This document shows positions 46,605 to 54,852 of a DNA stretch of 64,000 bases, in pieces. Where the stretch lies: positions 1-64,000 of the forward strand of contig JBLILN010000005.1 of NCBI GenBank assembly GCA_047635695.1, written 5' to 3'. The DNA is from UBA2136 sp047635695. GTDB lineage: Bacteria > Pseudomonadota > Alphaproteobacteria > UBA2136. The position numbers were made by a program, and so were the translations under genes. Each line of letters begins with the position of its first letter. The first letter of the stretch is position 1. The notes below the pieces were generated by a model. That model had not been told where the DNA came from and ran no database searches. It saw only the letters and a list, made by a program, of their open reading frames with translations.

Positions 46605-47168
46605 TTACTTGGCGCGTTCCATATATGTACCGTCGGTAGTGTTTATCACAATATTCTCTCCAGAGGAAATGAATTGTGGCACTAAAACAGTTTCACCATT
46701 TTCTAAAACGGCAGGCTTAAAGGATGAAGATTGTGTTTGTCCTTTAACCACGGCATCAGCTTCAGTTATATTCATGGTAACTTTTTCTGGAATTTCAACC
46801 CCTATGGCTTTATCTTCATACATTTCTACCTTCACCATCATGTTTTCTTGTAACCAAACACGTCCTTCGCCTAAAATATCATAATTTAGAGCAAGTTGTT
46901 CGTAGTTTACATTGTTCATGAAGTTCAGCATTTCGCCATCGTCGTAAAGATATTGCATTTCTACTTGGTCAAGACGTGCTTTTTCAACAGCTTCAGATGA
47001 ACGGAAGCGTTGGTTTAGTTTTGTACCGTTAACGATGTCTTTCATTTCAGCTTGCGTGTATGCACCGCCTTTGCCAGGTTGGGTGTGCGCAATCTTTGCA
47101 ACACGCCAAAGGTTACCTTGGTGTTCTATTATCATTCCTGGACGAATTTGGTTGCCATTGATTCTCAT
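46605..47168 (-). CDS. efp: Elongation factor P
   Basis: 187 residues, three beta-barrel domains. It rescues ribosomes stalled at polyproline. The tip loop is HTQPGKGGAY with the lysine near residue 34 that is beta-lysylated in many bacteria. YLYDDGEMLNFMNN and the C-terminal SSGENIVINTTDGTYMERAK are typical. No epmA/epmB genes are seen nearby. The 62 bp upstream to the divergent gene hold its promoter. Confidence 0.97.
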   Translation of the reverse strand: MRINGNQIRPGMIIEHQGNLWRVAKIAHTQPGKGGAYTQAEMKDIVNGTKLNQRFRSSEAVEKARLDQVEMQYLYDDGEMLNFMNNVNYEQLALNYDILGEGRVWLQENMMVKVEMYEDKAIGVEIPEKVTMNITEADAVVKGQTQSSSFKPAVLENGETVLVPQFISSGENIVINTTDGTYMERAK

Positions 47169-47230
47169 GAAAGCTTATCCTTAACTTCAGTAATTTATAA
47201 TCATATATGATAAGGTAGCAATAGGGGCCC

Positions 47231-48070
47231 ATGAAATCAACTGTTCGATTCGAAATAAGGCACTTTTATGCCACTTTAACACTCTTATTCTTTGTTATGG
47301 CCTCTATTCAGCCAGCATTAGCGGGTTACGGGCTTAAATTAAAAGACGCATACCTAACTTTTTTTATTGAAGTTGACGACAACCGTATTGCCAAGCTTAT
47401 AGGTTTACCTTTAGAAGGTGACTATTTATTTGATCTTAATAAGGCGTCTCTTATTTTTACACCGCAGGGTTCTGAGGTTGCTTATAAATTAAGTGTTTCC
47501 CCGCTTGAGCGCGCATTACCAAAAGCACTTTTTTCACGTGATACTAAGCGTGATGGTGTGTTTTTACTCGGTTACGACACGGTTCATTGGCGTTTATCGA
47601 CAAACAATAAAGACTGCAAGGAAATATATTCATCAAAAAAACTAGGTGACATGGCAAAAATCACCATGACAGACCTTTCACGTATTAATATAGCCTTGGC
47701 TTATATAACAGGGCAAAATTTAAGTAACCCTTGTTCAAGCCATGTTGTTTCGAAGGCTGTGGGTAATATGATGGGCTTACCGCTTCATTCTTATAGTATG
47801 GAAGATAGTAGCGACTTTGAAGTTAAAAAAATCCTTGAAGACGTGACGCTTACAGGGCATAAAATGCCTGAAAATATTGTTCCTTTTAATGAGGATGCAC
47901 AGGCCGACTACTTAGAAACACTGTTAACCGAAAATGCTTATAAAAGTTACTTGCAAACGGTTAAGCTTTTAGGGAAAAGCGGTATTACCAAGGTCAAGGC
48001 CTTGAAACAGTTATTAAAATGGCCTGAAAATCGTCGAAAGATTTTACCAAACATAGGCTTGGTACCGTAA
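47231..48070 (+). CDS. Exported protein of unknown function
   Basis: 279 residues with a signal peptide (TLLFFVMASIQPALAG). The mature part is mixed alpha/beta; two cysteines (near NNKDCKEI and NPCSSH) could form a disulfide. No family is recognised. It is divergent from efp and convergent with the next gene, so it is probably monocistronic. Confidence 0.7.
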   Translation: MKSTVRFEIRHFYATLTLLFFVMASIQPALAGYGLKLKDAYLTFFIEVDDNRIAKLIGLPLEGDYLFDLNKASLIFTPQGSEVAYKLSVSPLERALPKALFSRDTKRDGVFLLGYDTVHWRLSTNNKDCKEIYSSKKLGDMAKITMTDLSRINIALAYITGQNLSNPCSSHVVSKAVGNMMGLPLHSYSMEDSSDFEVKKILEDVTLTGHKMPENIVPFNEDAQADYLETLLTENAYKSYLQTVKLLGKSGITKVKALKQLLKWPENRRKILPNIGLVP

Positions 48071-48073
48071 GGT

Positions 48074-48601
48074 TTATGCTTGAACTTTTGTAACTTTTGC
48101 GTCTAACGTACCCTTACCACCCTTAATAACATCAAAAATGAAGGCGCTTTTTTGCCAAGGGTCTTGCCCTGTGAACAATGGCTTATCGTAGGCCTTTAAT
48201 TGTGTGCATAGTGTTTTAACGTCTTTATTAGAGGCACCAAAATGTTTGAGTATATTTTTAGGGATATGCAGGTCAACAAGTTTAGAATCAGTGCCATCAA
48301 GCGCTGTATGCAAGGTGTTTAATAATCGGGTTAATGACCCTTCGTCAAAGCAGTGGTGCGGAATAGCGAGTGTTACTTCAACTGTATCAGCCTCAACATA
48401 ATGGGCGCAAACAGGCCTTGCAATAGGGCTGCTTTTATTTGTCATGGAAGGGTAAAAACGTTCGATATTATTACCATTGGCGGCATTGCTTATAATACGT
48501 GTGGCGTCACTGGTGCTTAATTCAGCACCTTTAACTTCAAAGCTCGCTAAAATATCTGTAGCGTCAGTTGAATGGTCGGTATTAAGCTTTGTTATGTTCA
48601 C
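48074..48601 (-). CDS. Small protein of unknown function, faintly like a RuBisCO N-terminal domain
   Basis: 175 residues, cytoplasmic, no membrane segment or signal. The order ILASFEVKGAEL, then VEVTLAIPHHCFDEGSLTRL followed by LNTL, then KLVDLHIPKNILKHFG recalls the N-terminal domain of RuBisCO-like proteins, where an AtY segment, a FdxGSlpqLLt segment and LlDlrlP follow one another. There is no TIM barrel or catalytic lysine, so no enzyme activity is proposed. The resemblance is weak and from memory of the family. It ends 3 bp from the convergent exported protein. Confidence 0.55.
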   Translation of the reverse strand: MNITKLNTDHSTDATDILASFEVKGAELSTSDATRIISNAANGNNIERFYPSMTNKSSPIARPVCAHYVEADTVEVTLAIPHHCFDEGSLTRLLNTLHTALDGTDSKLVDLHIPKNILKHFGASNKDVKTLCTQLKAYDKPLFTGQDPWQKSAFIFDVIKGGKGTLDAKVTKVQA

Positions 48602-48811
48602 GTTTATAAATGCCTCTAAAATAAAATTGACTTGATGTTATTATATGTATGTAAGGGAGGGGCATAAATCAACCTCTGTGTGCTTAATTTAATTAATTTT
48701 ATGGATGTATATGTAGGAGGTTTATGTCAAAATCTTTGATATAAATACACTTTTAGTATTTACAATAAACCTAAAAAAATGAATTTTAAATTCAATAGGT
48801 GCTGTTGATTT

Positions 48812-50737
48812 CTAGTAAACAATATTTGCGAGATATTGATCTATGGGGTCTTTGTGGCCTGCGCATTTTTGTACGTAACGGTAAATATAGTAGCTTTCGC
48901 CATGTTTTGGCTCTATATAACTTTCTTCTTTAAAGCATCCATAGCTTATAAGCTTACGTAAGTTTTTATGTGCGTTAAAGCTTGTGTCGAAGGCGGGGTT
49001 CATCACGTTGTTTTTTGTTACCCACATGGTCATGCGTTGGTTAAGAGCCGCATTTAAAATATCGGTTGGGCTGCCGTAAGCCACAGGAATTTTTTCTTGG
49101 AAGACAGCCGGTGCGTAAATACCCTTTGATCCCAGCTGATAGTTCATGGTACCAAGTTCTGTATAAACAACACGGTCACCTTTTTCCATCGTGCTCTTTA
49201 AGTACTGTGCAAGAGGTAAAGCAGGTGATTTTTGTGCAATATATGTTGAAAGCGAATCCTTTTTAAAGAAGACCGCAATAGCAGGTTTATTCATACCAAC
49301 AGAAATACCCATTTGAATAGCAACAAGTACAAAAATACTGGCAAGCATGGTACTGCGCAGGGCAAAGCCACTTCTGGCAATAAGGTTTTGACCCACAACC
49401 CAAGCCGGTAAAGCAAGTAGTGGGAATGTTGCTAATAGGTACTTAGGTTCCATTGAGAAACCATAGGAGAACCATAAGGCATAGTATATACAAAATATAG
49501 CGACATGAAGTTCTAGTACACCAATGGTTTTTTCCCAGCTCATGAACGGGAAACGACGCATAAGAAGCATCATGCTTGGTACGAGCGCCATCAAAAAGAC
49601 AGGGCCAAGGCCTAAATGTGCAATGCCAAGGTTACGTGCATTCATGGTCACTTCAAGTGGGTAGTTAAACATCATGTTTAATTTTGTGCGTTCCATCATT
49701 TCAGCTTCAGGCACGTAGTGGTTATTGAAAAATGTTTGTTGTGCAGCTGACCATGTTTCTGGTGCTGTGATATCGGTTAAAAATGGTAAAAAGAAGGACC
49801 CTGTCTGTTGAAATGCCCATAAGTAAAATGGTGCAACTACTAACATAGCCACAAAACTGTACAAGGCTGTATGTACCAGGCATTTTTTGTAACCAAAATC
49901 TTTGTTTATCATAACAAGAGCCGCTAACATAGCGCCTGCGGCAAATAAGCCTGTAATATGTATGTTACATGCACCTGCTATGAGAATAGCGCTAAGAATA
50001 AGCCATGAAAGACGTTCACTGCGTGCGTATAAAAAGAGCGATAATGCACTTAAAGTAATAAGCCCCATAAGGCGTGGCTCAATAATACCTGTGCCTGCTG
50101 TATAGGTGAGGGCGGGAAGCGTGAAGACAACCGTTGCAAACAACCACGAAGGTGCTGTGCGCAGGCGGCGGCGTGCAAGTGCAAATGCAGCAAGGCCAGC
50201 CATAATGCTCATGGACCAGTTGTGAAGCATCATTAATGTTTCACCACCTACAATATAGGACGCTGCACTTATAACGTGGCTTACCAGTGGCCCTGCATTT
50301 GCAAATGTATTTGTGTCGGCGACAAGCGTTCCTGTTTCTGCAATGGTTTTAGGTAAAGCAAAGTGGTAAGCAAGGCTTGAGCTTTCGGTTGGTGCAATCA
50401 TACTTGCTGGTAATGTTAAAAGGGCGGCTAAAATAAATAAACTACTTAAAAAATGCCCTTGATCAAAATGTGTGAGCGTGTTTTTTTTCTTGTTTCTAAT
50501 GAGAATGGTTGCCGATGCAATCACAAGTACAGTTGTAACAGAGGTAATATTTAAAGAGCCTGCTATACTTAAAACGGTAAAAATAAGGCCAACAGCAACA
50601 TAGCCCAACCAGTATGCAAATGTAAGCTTGGTAATACCTGTTAAATTATGACAGCCAATAACTTTAAGGCTTATGCGACCAAGAAGCATGATACTGAGTA
50701 TCCAAGGAAGTAATAATAAAAATGTAAATTGCCCCAC
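48812..50737 (-). CDS. Large integral membrane protein, GT-C glycosyltransferase-like
   Basis: 641 residues with about 12-13 hydrophobic helices followed by a soluble C-terminal domain (from about residue 500). A loop after the second or third helix contains APTESSSLAYHFALPKTIAE, similar in place to the acidic catalytic loop of GT-C enzymes such as PMT/ArnT. The tail has VVYTELGTMNYQLGSKGIY. It may transfer a sugar from a polyprenyl carrier, but the family cannot be fixed. Isolated gene. Confidence 0.65.
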   Translation of the reverse strand: MGQFTFLLLLPWILSIMLLGRISLKVIGCHNLTGITKLTFAYWLGYVAVGLIFTVLSIAGSLNITSVTTVLVIASATILIRNKKKNTLTHFDQGHFLSSLFILAALLTLPASMIAPTESSSLAYHFALPKTIAETGTLVADTNTFANAGPLVSHVISAASYIVGGETLMMLHNWSMSIMAGLAAFALARRRLRTAPSWLFATVVFTLPALTYTAGTGIIEPRLMGLITLSALSLFLYARSERLSWLILSAILIAGACNIHITGLFAAGAMLAALVMINKDFGYKKCLVHTALYSFVAMLVVAPFYLWAFQQTGSFFLPFLTDITAPETWSAAQQTFFNNHYVPEAEMMERTKLNMMFNYPLEVTMNARNLGIAHLGLGPVFLMALVPSMMLLMRRFPFMSWEKTIGVLELHVAIFCIYYALWFSYGFSMEPKYLLATFPLLALPAWVVGQNLIARSGFALRSTMLASIFVLVAIQMGISVGMNKPAIAVFFKKDSLSTYIAQKSPALPLAQYLKSTMEKGDRVVYTELGTMNYQLGSKGIYAPAVFQEKIPVAYGSPTDILNAALNQRMTMWVTKNNVMNPAFDTSFNAHKNLRKLISYGCFKEESYIEPKHGESYYIYRYVQKCAGHKDPIDQYLANIVY

Positions 50738-51107
50738 TGTGCTTTGCCCTTATAAACGCGTTAACCGATAAAAATTGAATGGAAGATTGACGTAAAAACG
50801 TCCTTATATTGCCCGAGCCAAAGGCTTAGAGCTACGATGACCCAACTGGTCATAAATATAGGTGATGCTGTTCTTACTATCCACTTCATGGACGGAGACT
50901 ATAGAGAATTCAAAAATGAGATACAATAGCAACAAGGACAGTTTGTGACTAAAAATTCATCAGACATATGATTGTTGAGCAATACAGCCATTTCAAGGGC
51001 TTCGTCTTATATAACTATTGTTTACAACTGTTGCAAAGATACAATTTCTGCTATGTGCCTATTTCTATATGTGATACCTGTGACTGTGCTGTGGCGCTAT
51101 CATGTAT
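50738..51107. other. Gene-free stretch
   Basis: About 370 bp between the GT-C-like gene and the chemoreceptor terminator. No coding potential, repeats or recognisable RNA seen; it must contain the promoter of the minus-strand GT-C-like gene at its left edge. Confidence 0.4.
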
Positions 51108-51131
51108 AAAAAAAATCCCGACAAATCGGGC
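51108..51131 (-). terminator. Rho-independent terminator of the chemoreceptor gene
   Basis: On the minus strand GCCCGA and TCGGGA pair around a short loop and are followed by a run of eight T, about 30 bp after the gene's stop. Confidence 0.9.
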
Positions 51132-51160
51132 TTTTTTGTGATTGAGACAAAAACGTTTTA

Positions 51161-52645
51161 TTACGTACGGAATTTTTCAAGCTGTGCTTGTAGGTTTTCA
51201 GATTCCGTTTTGACATCATTTGCCGCTTCGTCATTGGCCATGATGTTGGTTGTCATTTCTTCCATGTTTGATGAGAATTCGTGCATGGTAGATGACACTT
51301 CCTGAATCGCCGTTGACTGTTGTTCTAAGGCATGTGAAACGCTTGATATACTCCCAGAAACCTCTTCGATAGAAGATGAGATTTTTGTGAACGATGTCGT
51401 TGTTAGCCCCACATTTTGCTGTAATTCAGAAATCACGGAAGTAATACGCTGTGTGGACTCGTTGGTGTTTGCTGCGAGTTTTCTAACCTCATCAGCCACA
51501 ACGGCGAAGCCACGACCCGCATCACCCGCTCTTGCCGCTTCAATAGCTGCGTTAAGGGCGAGAAGGTTAATTTGATCAGAGATATCTTCAATCACCTTAA
51601 TGACCTCAACAATCTGATCGGAATTGCTTTGCAATGTACGCATTACTTTATCTGATTCACCTGTTTCTGCTGATACAAGGTCGATGTTTGATCTCGCACC
51701 TTGTGAAAGAGCATTAATTTCATGAATAGTGGAAGATGTTTCTTCTACTGCAGCCACAATTTGAGTGATCGAATCTTTTTGCCTGTTGCTAAAGTCACTC
51801 ATGGTTGCTGAACGCTCACCCATTTCTTCTGCAGAATTGTGCATACTGCCTGAAGCTGCTGTAATGCTATGAATTTGCGCTTTCAAATTCTCTACAAACA
51901 AGTTGAATTTTTTGGCAGCTTGGCCAATTTCGTCTTGGCTATTGCTGTCAACAGTAACGGTTAAGTCGTTGCTTGCAAGTATATCTAAACCTGTTGCGAT
52001 CTTTTGAATAGACCCCACAATTTGTCTTGAAACAATAACACCAAAAACAATGGCAGTCGTTGCGATAACAAGTAATGTAATACCAAGGATTATGATATTT
52101 TTAATAAAGTGTTGATCTGCCGTTTTTATAGCGTGCACTTTAAATACTTCTACCATTTTATCAATGGCTTCTGTTGGGGCACGGTCAATACCTGAAACAA
52201 GCTTATCGACTTTTTCAATGGACGACAAATCACTGTGGTCATATGATTTAAGCGCTTCTCTGTAAGAGTCGATCATGTTTTTATAGTCGGTGCGTAATGT
52301 AACAATCAGGCTGTTATTAAGGCCTTCACTTTTGAAAACACTGTCAATATCTTTAAGGGAGTTGTCAATGTCAACATAACGCTTTTCAACACGTTCCCAA
52401 TATTTAATGAACTGCTTTTTGTTTTGACCACGTATAAGAGTGTTTTTCCATTCTTGTACCTGCGTTTTAAAGTTAACTTGCGCGGCTCTTGTGTTATCTA
52501 ACTTTTCTAGGTAAAAATGGTTTTCTAAATTACCTTGATACTGCCCGTATGCCCCAAGTGAAGCGACAAGTACAAGTGCCATTATAAATACTGTTGTATA
52601 GGCCATTAATTGTTTCGATATGGAAATGTCTTGTAAAGATCTCAT
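51161..52645 (-). CDS. Methyl-accepting chemotaxis protein
   Basis: About 494 residues. TM1 (MAYTTVFIMALVLVASLGAY), a periplasmic four-helix-type sensor of about 150 residues, TM2 (IIILGITLLVIATTAIVFGV), HAMP, then the cytoplasmic signalling hairpin with DQINLLALNAAIEAARAGDA and GRGFAVVADEVRKLA. It should relay ligand binding to CheA/CheW; no other che genes are in the window. The frame is open to a GTG at 52696, but MRSLQDISISKQ at 52645 is the usual receptor start and has AAGG upstream. Confidence 0.93.
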   Translation of the reverse strand: MRSLQDISISKQLMAYTTVFIMALVLVASLGAYGQYQGNLENHFYLEKLDNTRAAQVNFKTQVQEWKNTLIRGQNKKQFIKYWERVEKRYVDIDNSLKDIDSVFKSEGLNNSLIVTLRTDYKNMIDSYREALKSYDHSDLSSIEKVDKLVSGIDRAPTEAIDKMVEVFKVHAIKTADQHFIKNIIILGITLLVIATTAIVFGVIVSRQIVGSIQKIATGLDILASNDLTVTVDSNSQDEIGQAAKKFNLFVENLKAQIHSITAASGSMHNSAEEMGERSATMSDFSNRQKDSITQIVAAVEETSSTIHEINALSQGARSNIDLVSAETGESDKVMRTLQSNSDQIVEVIKVIEDISDQINLLALNAAIEAARAGDAGRGFAVVADEVRKLAANTNESTQRITSVISELQQNVGLTTTSFTKISSSIEEVSGSISSVSHALEQQSTAIQEVSSTMHEFSSNMEEMTTNIMANDEAANDVKTESENLQAQLEKFRT

Positions 52646-52858
52646 GGTGTTAAATGCCTTTTTGTTTTTATTAAGTTCATTATCACGATCATACACATTT
52701 TTTATGTGCCCTCTTAATAAGTATAAGAGTTACTTATCTGTAAAACAAGTATTTGAAGTGTTGTATGTCGCTTTTATTATTGAAATTAAGGGGTGTTTGA
52801 AAGGTGTTATGGTTTTTGTGGTTTTTTTTTAATACGTTATGTCGTTGCCGTTTCGGCA

Positions 52859-52880
52859 TAAAAAAACACCCGTAAGGGTG
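52859..52880 (-). terminator. Probable original terminator of tRNA-Met, separated by island 2
   Basis: On the minus strand CACCC, TTAC and GGGTG form a hairpin followed by seven T. No protein gene on that strand ends here. It lies 18 bp beyond the attL copy of the tRNA-Met 3' end, so it would terminate the tRNA if island 2 were removed. Confidence 0.7.
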
Positions 52881-52897
52881 GCTATTACTTATTCAAA

Positions 52898-52917
52898 AAA
52901 TGGTGGCGATGCAGAGA
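52898..52917. repeat. attL of island 2: 20-bp copy of tRNA-Met 3' end
   Basis: AAATGGTGGCGATGCAGAGA, identical to 60691-60710, which covers the CCA end and acceptor/T-stem strand of the intact tRNA-Met gene. Confidence 0.88.
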
Positions 52918-52996
52918 TACGCTCAAGCCATGTCGGCACTAATCAAATCAACAGCTTACGCTTAAGTGGTTGAAATATTTGTCTCACCTAATTGTA
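52911..52996. repeat. 86-bp element-end repeat, copy 1
   Basis: Gapless 80/86 match to 55855-55940. It begins at the GCAGAG of the att core and contains ATCCATGTCGGCACTAATCA-like and CTTACGCTTAAG segments. Interpreted as the left end of an integrated unit. Confidence 0.9.
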
Positions 52997-53166
52997 CTAA
53001 ATATTATTAGGTTCTGCAAGGATGTACATTGACGTATTTTTTGATGGTGACACATGATACAGCTTAAATACCTTGCGTATTTAATATAACATATTGTTTA
53101 ATATAGATTTGAAAAGGGTGTTAGCAATACCTATAATATTTATATGAGTGTGAATTAAGGAAAAAA

Positions 53167-53904
53167 ATGCATCAAGTTGTACTAGACTTTATAGATAAGG
53201 CAAGGCACTGTAAAACAATCGAAGAGCTTAGCACTGCGGTTCAGTGTATCTTTGAACAGCTTGGTTTCCCATTATGGGCATACCAAACCTATGATGAGGT
53301 TATTATGGCTGAGGCTAGCCCCATCTTTATTCATAACTTCCCTGAAAAGTGGGGTGAGTATTATATGGACAATAATTGTATTGAAGTTGACCCTGTTATA
53401 AAGCTGAGTAAAAAATCGATTGTGCCATTTCAATGGTCTCAAGCTTATACCATTGAGGATAATAAAAAAGAAGGGGTAAAGGAATACCAGTCTACCGCAT
53501 CTGATTTTAATATGAATGACGGTATAACAATACCAATTATAGGCGGCAATGGCAGGTCTTCTCTTCTTTCATTGTCTACTTCTTATAAAGATGAGGAGTT
53601 TCAAAAGCTGATGTCTGAACATCAGGAAACGCTTATGCTTGTTTCGCTTTCATTTCATTCAATTGCAAAAGACCTTATAAGAGACGGTAACCTAACTATT
53701 TCACGAGCTGACTTAACTGACCGCGAGAGAGAATGCTTGCTGTGGACGGCTAAAGGCAAGAGTTGCTGGGGTATTTCTATGATATTAGGCATTTCAGAGC
53801 GGACAGTCTTGTATCATTTATCAAATGCCAAAAATAAATTTAAAGTTTCTAGTAAATACCACTTGGTCGCTAAGGCAATAGCAGAGGGGTACATTACAAT
53901 CTGA
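53167..53904 (+). CDS. luxR: LuxR-family quorum-sensing regulator
   Basis: 245 residues. The autoinducer-binding domain has the expected residues at Trp62, Tyr66, Asp75, Pro76, Trp90 and Gly119 (FPEKWGEYYMDNN, EVDP). The C-terminal GerE helix-turn-helix starts at LTDRERECLLWTAKGKSCWG and runs through ISERTVLYHLSNAKNKF. It should bind an acyl-homoserine lactone made by the neighbour LuxI and switch target promoters. An AAGG ribosome-binding site precedes the ATG. It lies 88 bp before luxI on the same strand. Confidence 0.95.
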   Translation: MHQVVLDFIDKARHCKTIEELSTAVQCIFEQLGFPLWAYQTYDEVIMAEASPIFIHNFPEKWGEYYMDNNCIEVDPVIKLSKKSIVPFQWSQAYTIEDNKKEGVKEYQSTASDFNMNDGITIPIIGGNGRSSLLSLSTSYKDEEFQKLMSEHQETLMLVSLSFHSIAKDLIRDGNLTISRADLTDRERECLLWTAKGKSCWGISMILGISERTVLYHLSNAKNKFKVSSKYHLVAKAIAEGYITI

Positions 53905-53925
53905 CCACTTAATTGCGGACTTTGA

Positions 53926-53944
53926 CAGGTTATTTCAAAACCTG
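53926..53944. promoter_or_regulatory. Inverted repeat in the luxR-luxI gap
   Basis: CAGGTT and AACCTG flank seven bases; TTGACA (53922-53927) overlaps its left arm and TATAAAAT (53951-53958) follows. It may be a LuxR-controlled promoter site, but the arms are in the opposite order to the usual lux box (ACCTG first), so assignment is tentative. Confidence 0.45.
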
Positions 53945-53953
53945 AATAGCTAT

Positions 53954-53992
53954 AAAATACTCCTAACAACTTAAAGTAGGAGTATTTTTTTT
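53954..53992 (+). promoter_or_regulatory. Terminator-like hairpin that sequesters the luxI ribosome-binding site
   Basis: AATACTCCTA (53956-53965) pairs perfectly with TAGGAGTATT (53977-53986), extendable to 12 bp, with an 11-base loop. A T-run to 53992 abuts the luxI ATG. The only Shine-Dalgarno sequence, AGGAG (53978-53982), lies in the 3' arm. Transcripts entering from luxR would form the hairpin and either stop or hide the site; a transcript starting near 53960-53965 would lack most of the 5' arm. Confidence 0.75.
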
Positions 53993-54628
53993 ATGCTAAT
54001 TTTAGTCAACCAACACAACATGCATCTCTATTCAAGGGAGTTGGAGTCTATGTTCCAGCTTAGGAAAAAGGTGTTTATAGACAAGCTTGGTTGGGATATT
54101 GAGCCAGTGGGCGATATGGAAATTGACCAATTTGACACCTGTGAAGCCCATTATCTTATATATCTAGATAAAGATAGCAATGCTGTCGGTAGCACACGCC
54201 TTATACCAACAACAGAGCCTTATATATTAGGCGATATTTTTAGTAGCTTAGTTGAAATAGAAGAAGTTCCTCGATGTGCAAGCACTTGGGAAACGACAAG
54301 GTTCTGTGCAGACCGACAATATGCACCTATGGATGTTTCCTGCATCCTTATGGCTGGGATGATAGAGTTTGCTTATGAGTTACGCATAAAAAATTATGTT
54401 TCTGTAACTGATGTTCGCCTTGAAAAGCAAATTCAAAGATGTGGTTGGACACCTCTAAGGTTGGGTTCGGTTCAAAATATCAACGGGTGTCGTGTTGTAG
54501 GTAATCGTTTTATGGTTCGTGACCAGTTTTACCAAAGATTGACATCAAAATGCCAAGAAAAAAGAGAGGTATATATTCAAAACTTAACAACCCTTTCATT
54601 AAATATAAACAAAGACAAGGTGGCATAA
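53993..54628 (+). CDS. luxI: Acyl-homoserine-lactone synthase (LuxI family)
   Basis: 211 residues. Makes AHL signal from S-adenosylmethionine and an acyl-ACP. All conserved residues are in their usual places: Arg24, Phe28, Trp34 (FQLRKKVFIDKLGW), Asp45, Asp48 (IDQFDTCEAHY), Arg69 (GSTRLIPT), Glu100 and Arg103 (WETTRFCADRQY). Acyl chain length cannot be read from sequence. The start codon touches a terminator-like hairpin holding its ribosome-binding site. It is followed 2 bp later by a small ORF and then phyH. Confidence 0.96.
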   Translation: MLILVNQHNMHLYSRELESMFQLRKKVFIDKLGWDIEPVGDMEIDQFDTCEAHYLIYLDKDSNAVGSTRLIPTTEPYILGDIFSSLVEIEEVPRCASTWETTRFCADRQYAPMDVSCILMAGMIEFAYELRIKNYVSVTDVRLEKQIQRCGWTPLRLGSVQNINGCRVVGNRFMVRDQFYQRLTSKCQEKREVYIQNLTTLSLNINKDKVA

Positions 54629-54630
54629 AC

Positions 54631-54852
54631 ATGAACACAAAAAAACGAGATATTATAATGTATGTAGATGGTCAACTCATAAATAATGAAAAAAGTGCTT
54701 ATAACAACTATCTGATTATCGACCTTGTGAATGCTGTTTGGTCTTTATCAATGGCAACCAAAGAAGTTGAAGGTTTGGAGTTAATAACTGAGAAGCTTAT
54801 TGAGTTACTGGATATAATAGATAAGACTATTCCACAGGAGAATGCATCATGA
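54631..54852 (+). CDS. Small protein between luxI and the dioxygenase gene
   Basis: 73 residues from ATG at 54631, with AAGGTGG about 10 bp upstream inside the end of luxI. A longer open frame from 54550 overlaps luxI and is less likely. Starts MNTKKRDIIMYVDGQLINNE; mostly helical and acidic, no known motif. Its stop overlaps the phyH start (ATGA), so it is translationally coupled to the dioxygenase and may be its partner. Confidence 0.6.
   Translation: MNTKKRDIIMYVDGQLINNEKSAYNNYLIIDLVNAVWSLSMATKEVEGLELITEKLIELLDIIDKTIPQENAS

Noticed and set aside
53926..53944. Canonical lux box upstream of luxI
   Set aside because: The arms read CAGGTT then AACCTG, the reverse of the usual ACCTG then CAGGT, and the distance to the -10-like box is short; kept only as a tentative operator.
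54550..54630. Longer start for the small protein after luxI
   Set aside because: It would overlap luxI by 79 bases without a ribosome-binding site; ATG 54631 has one.
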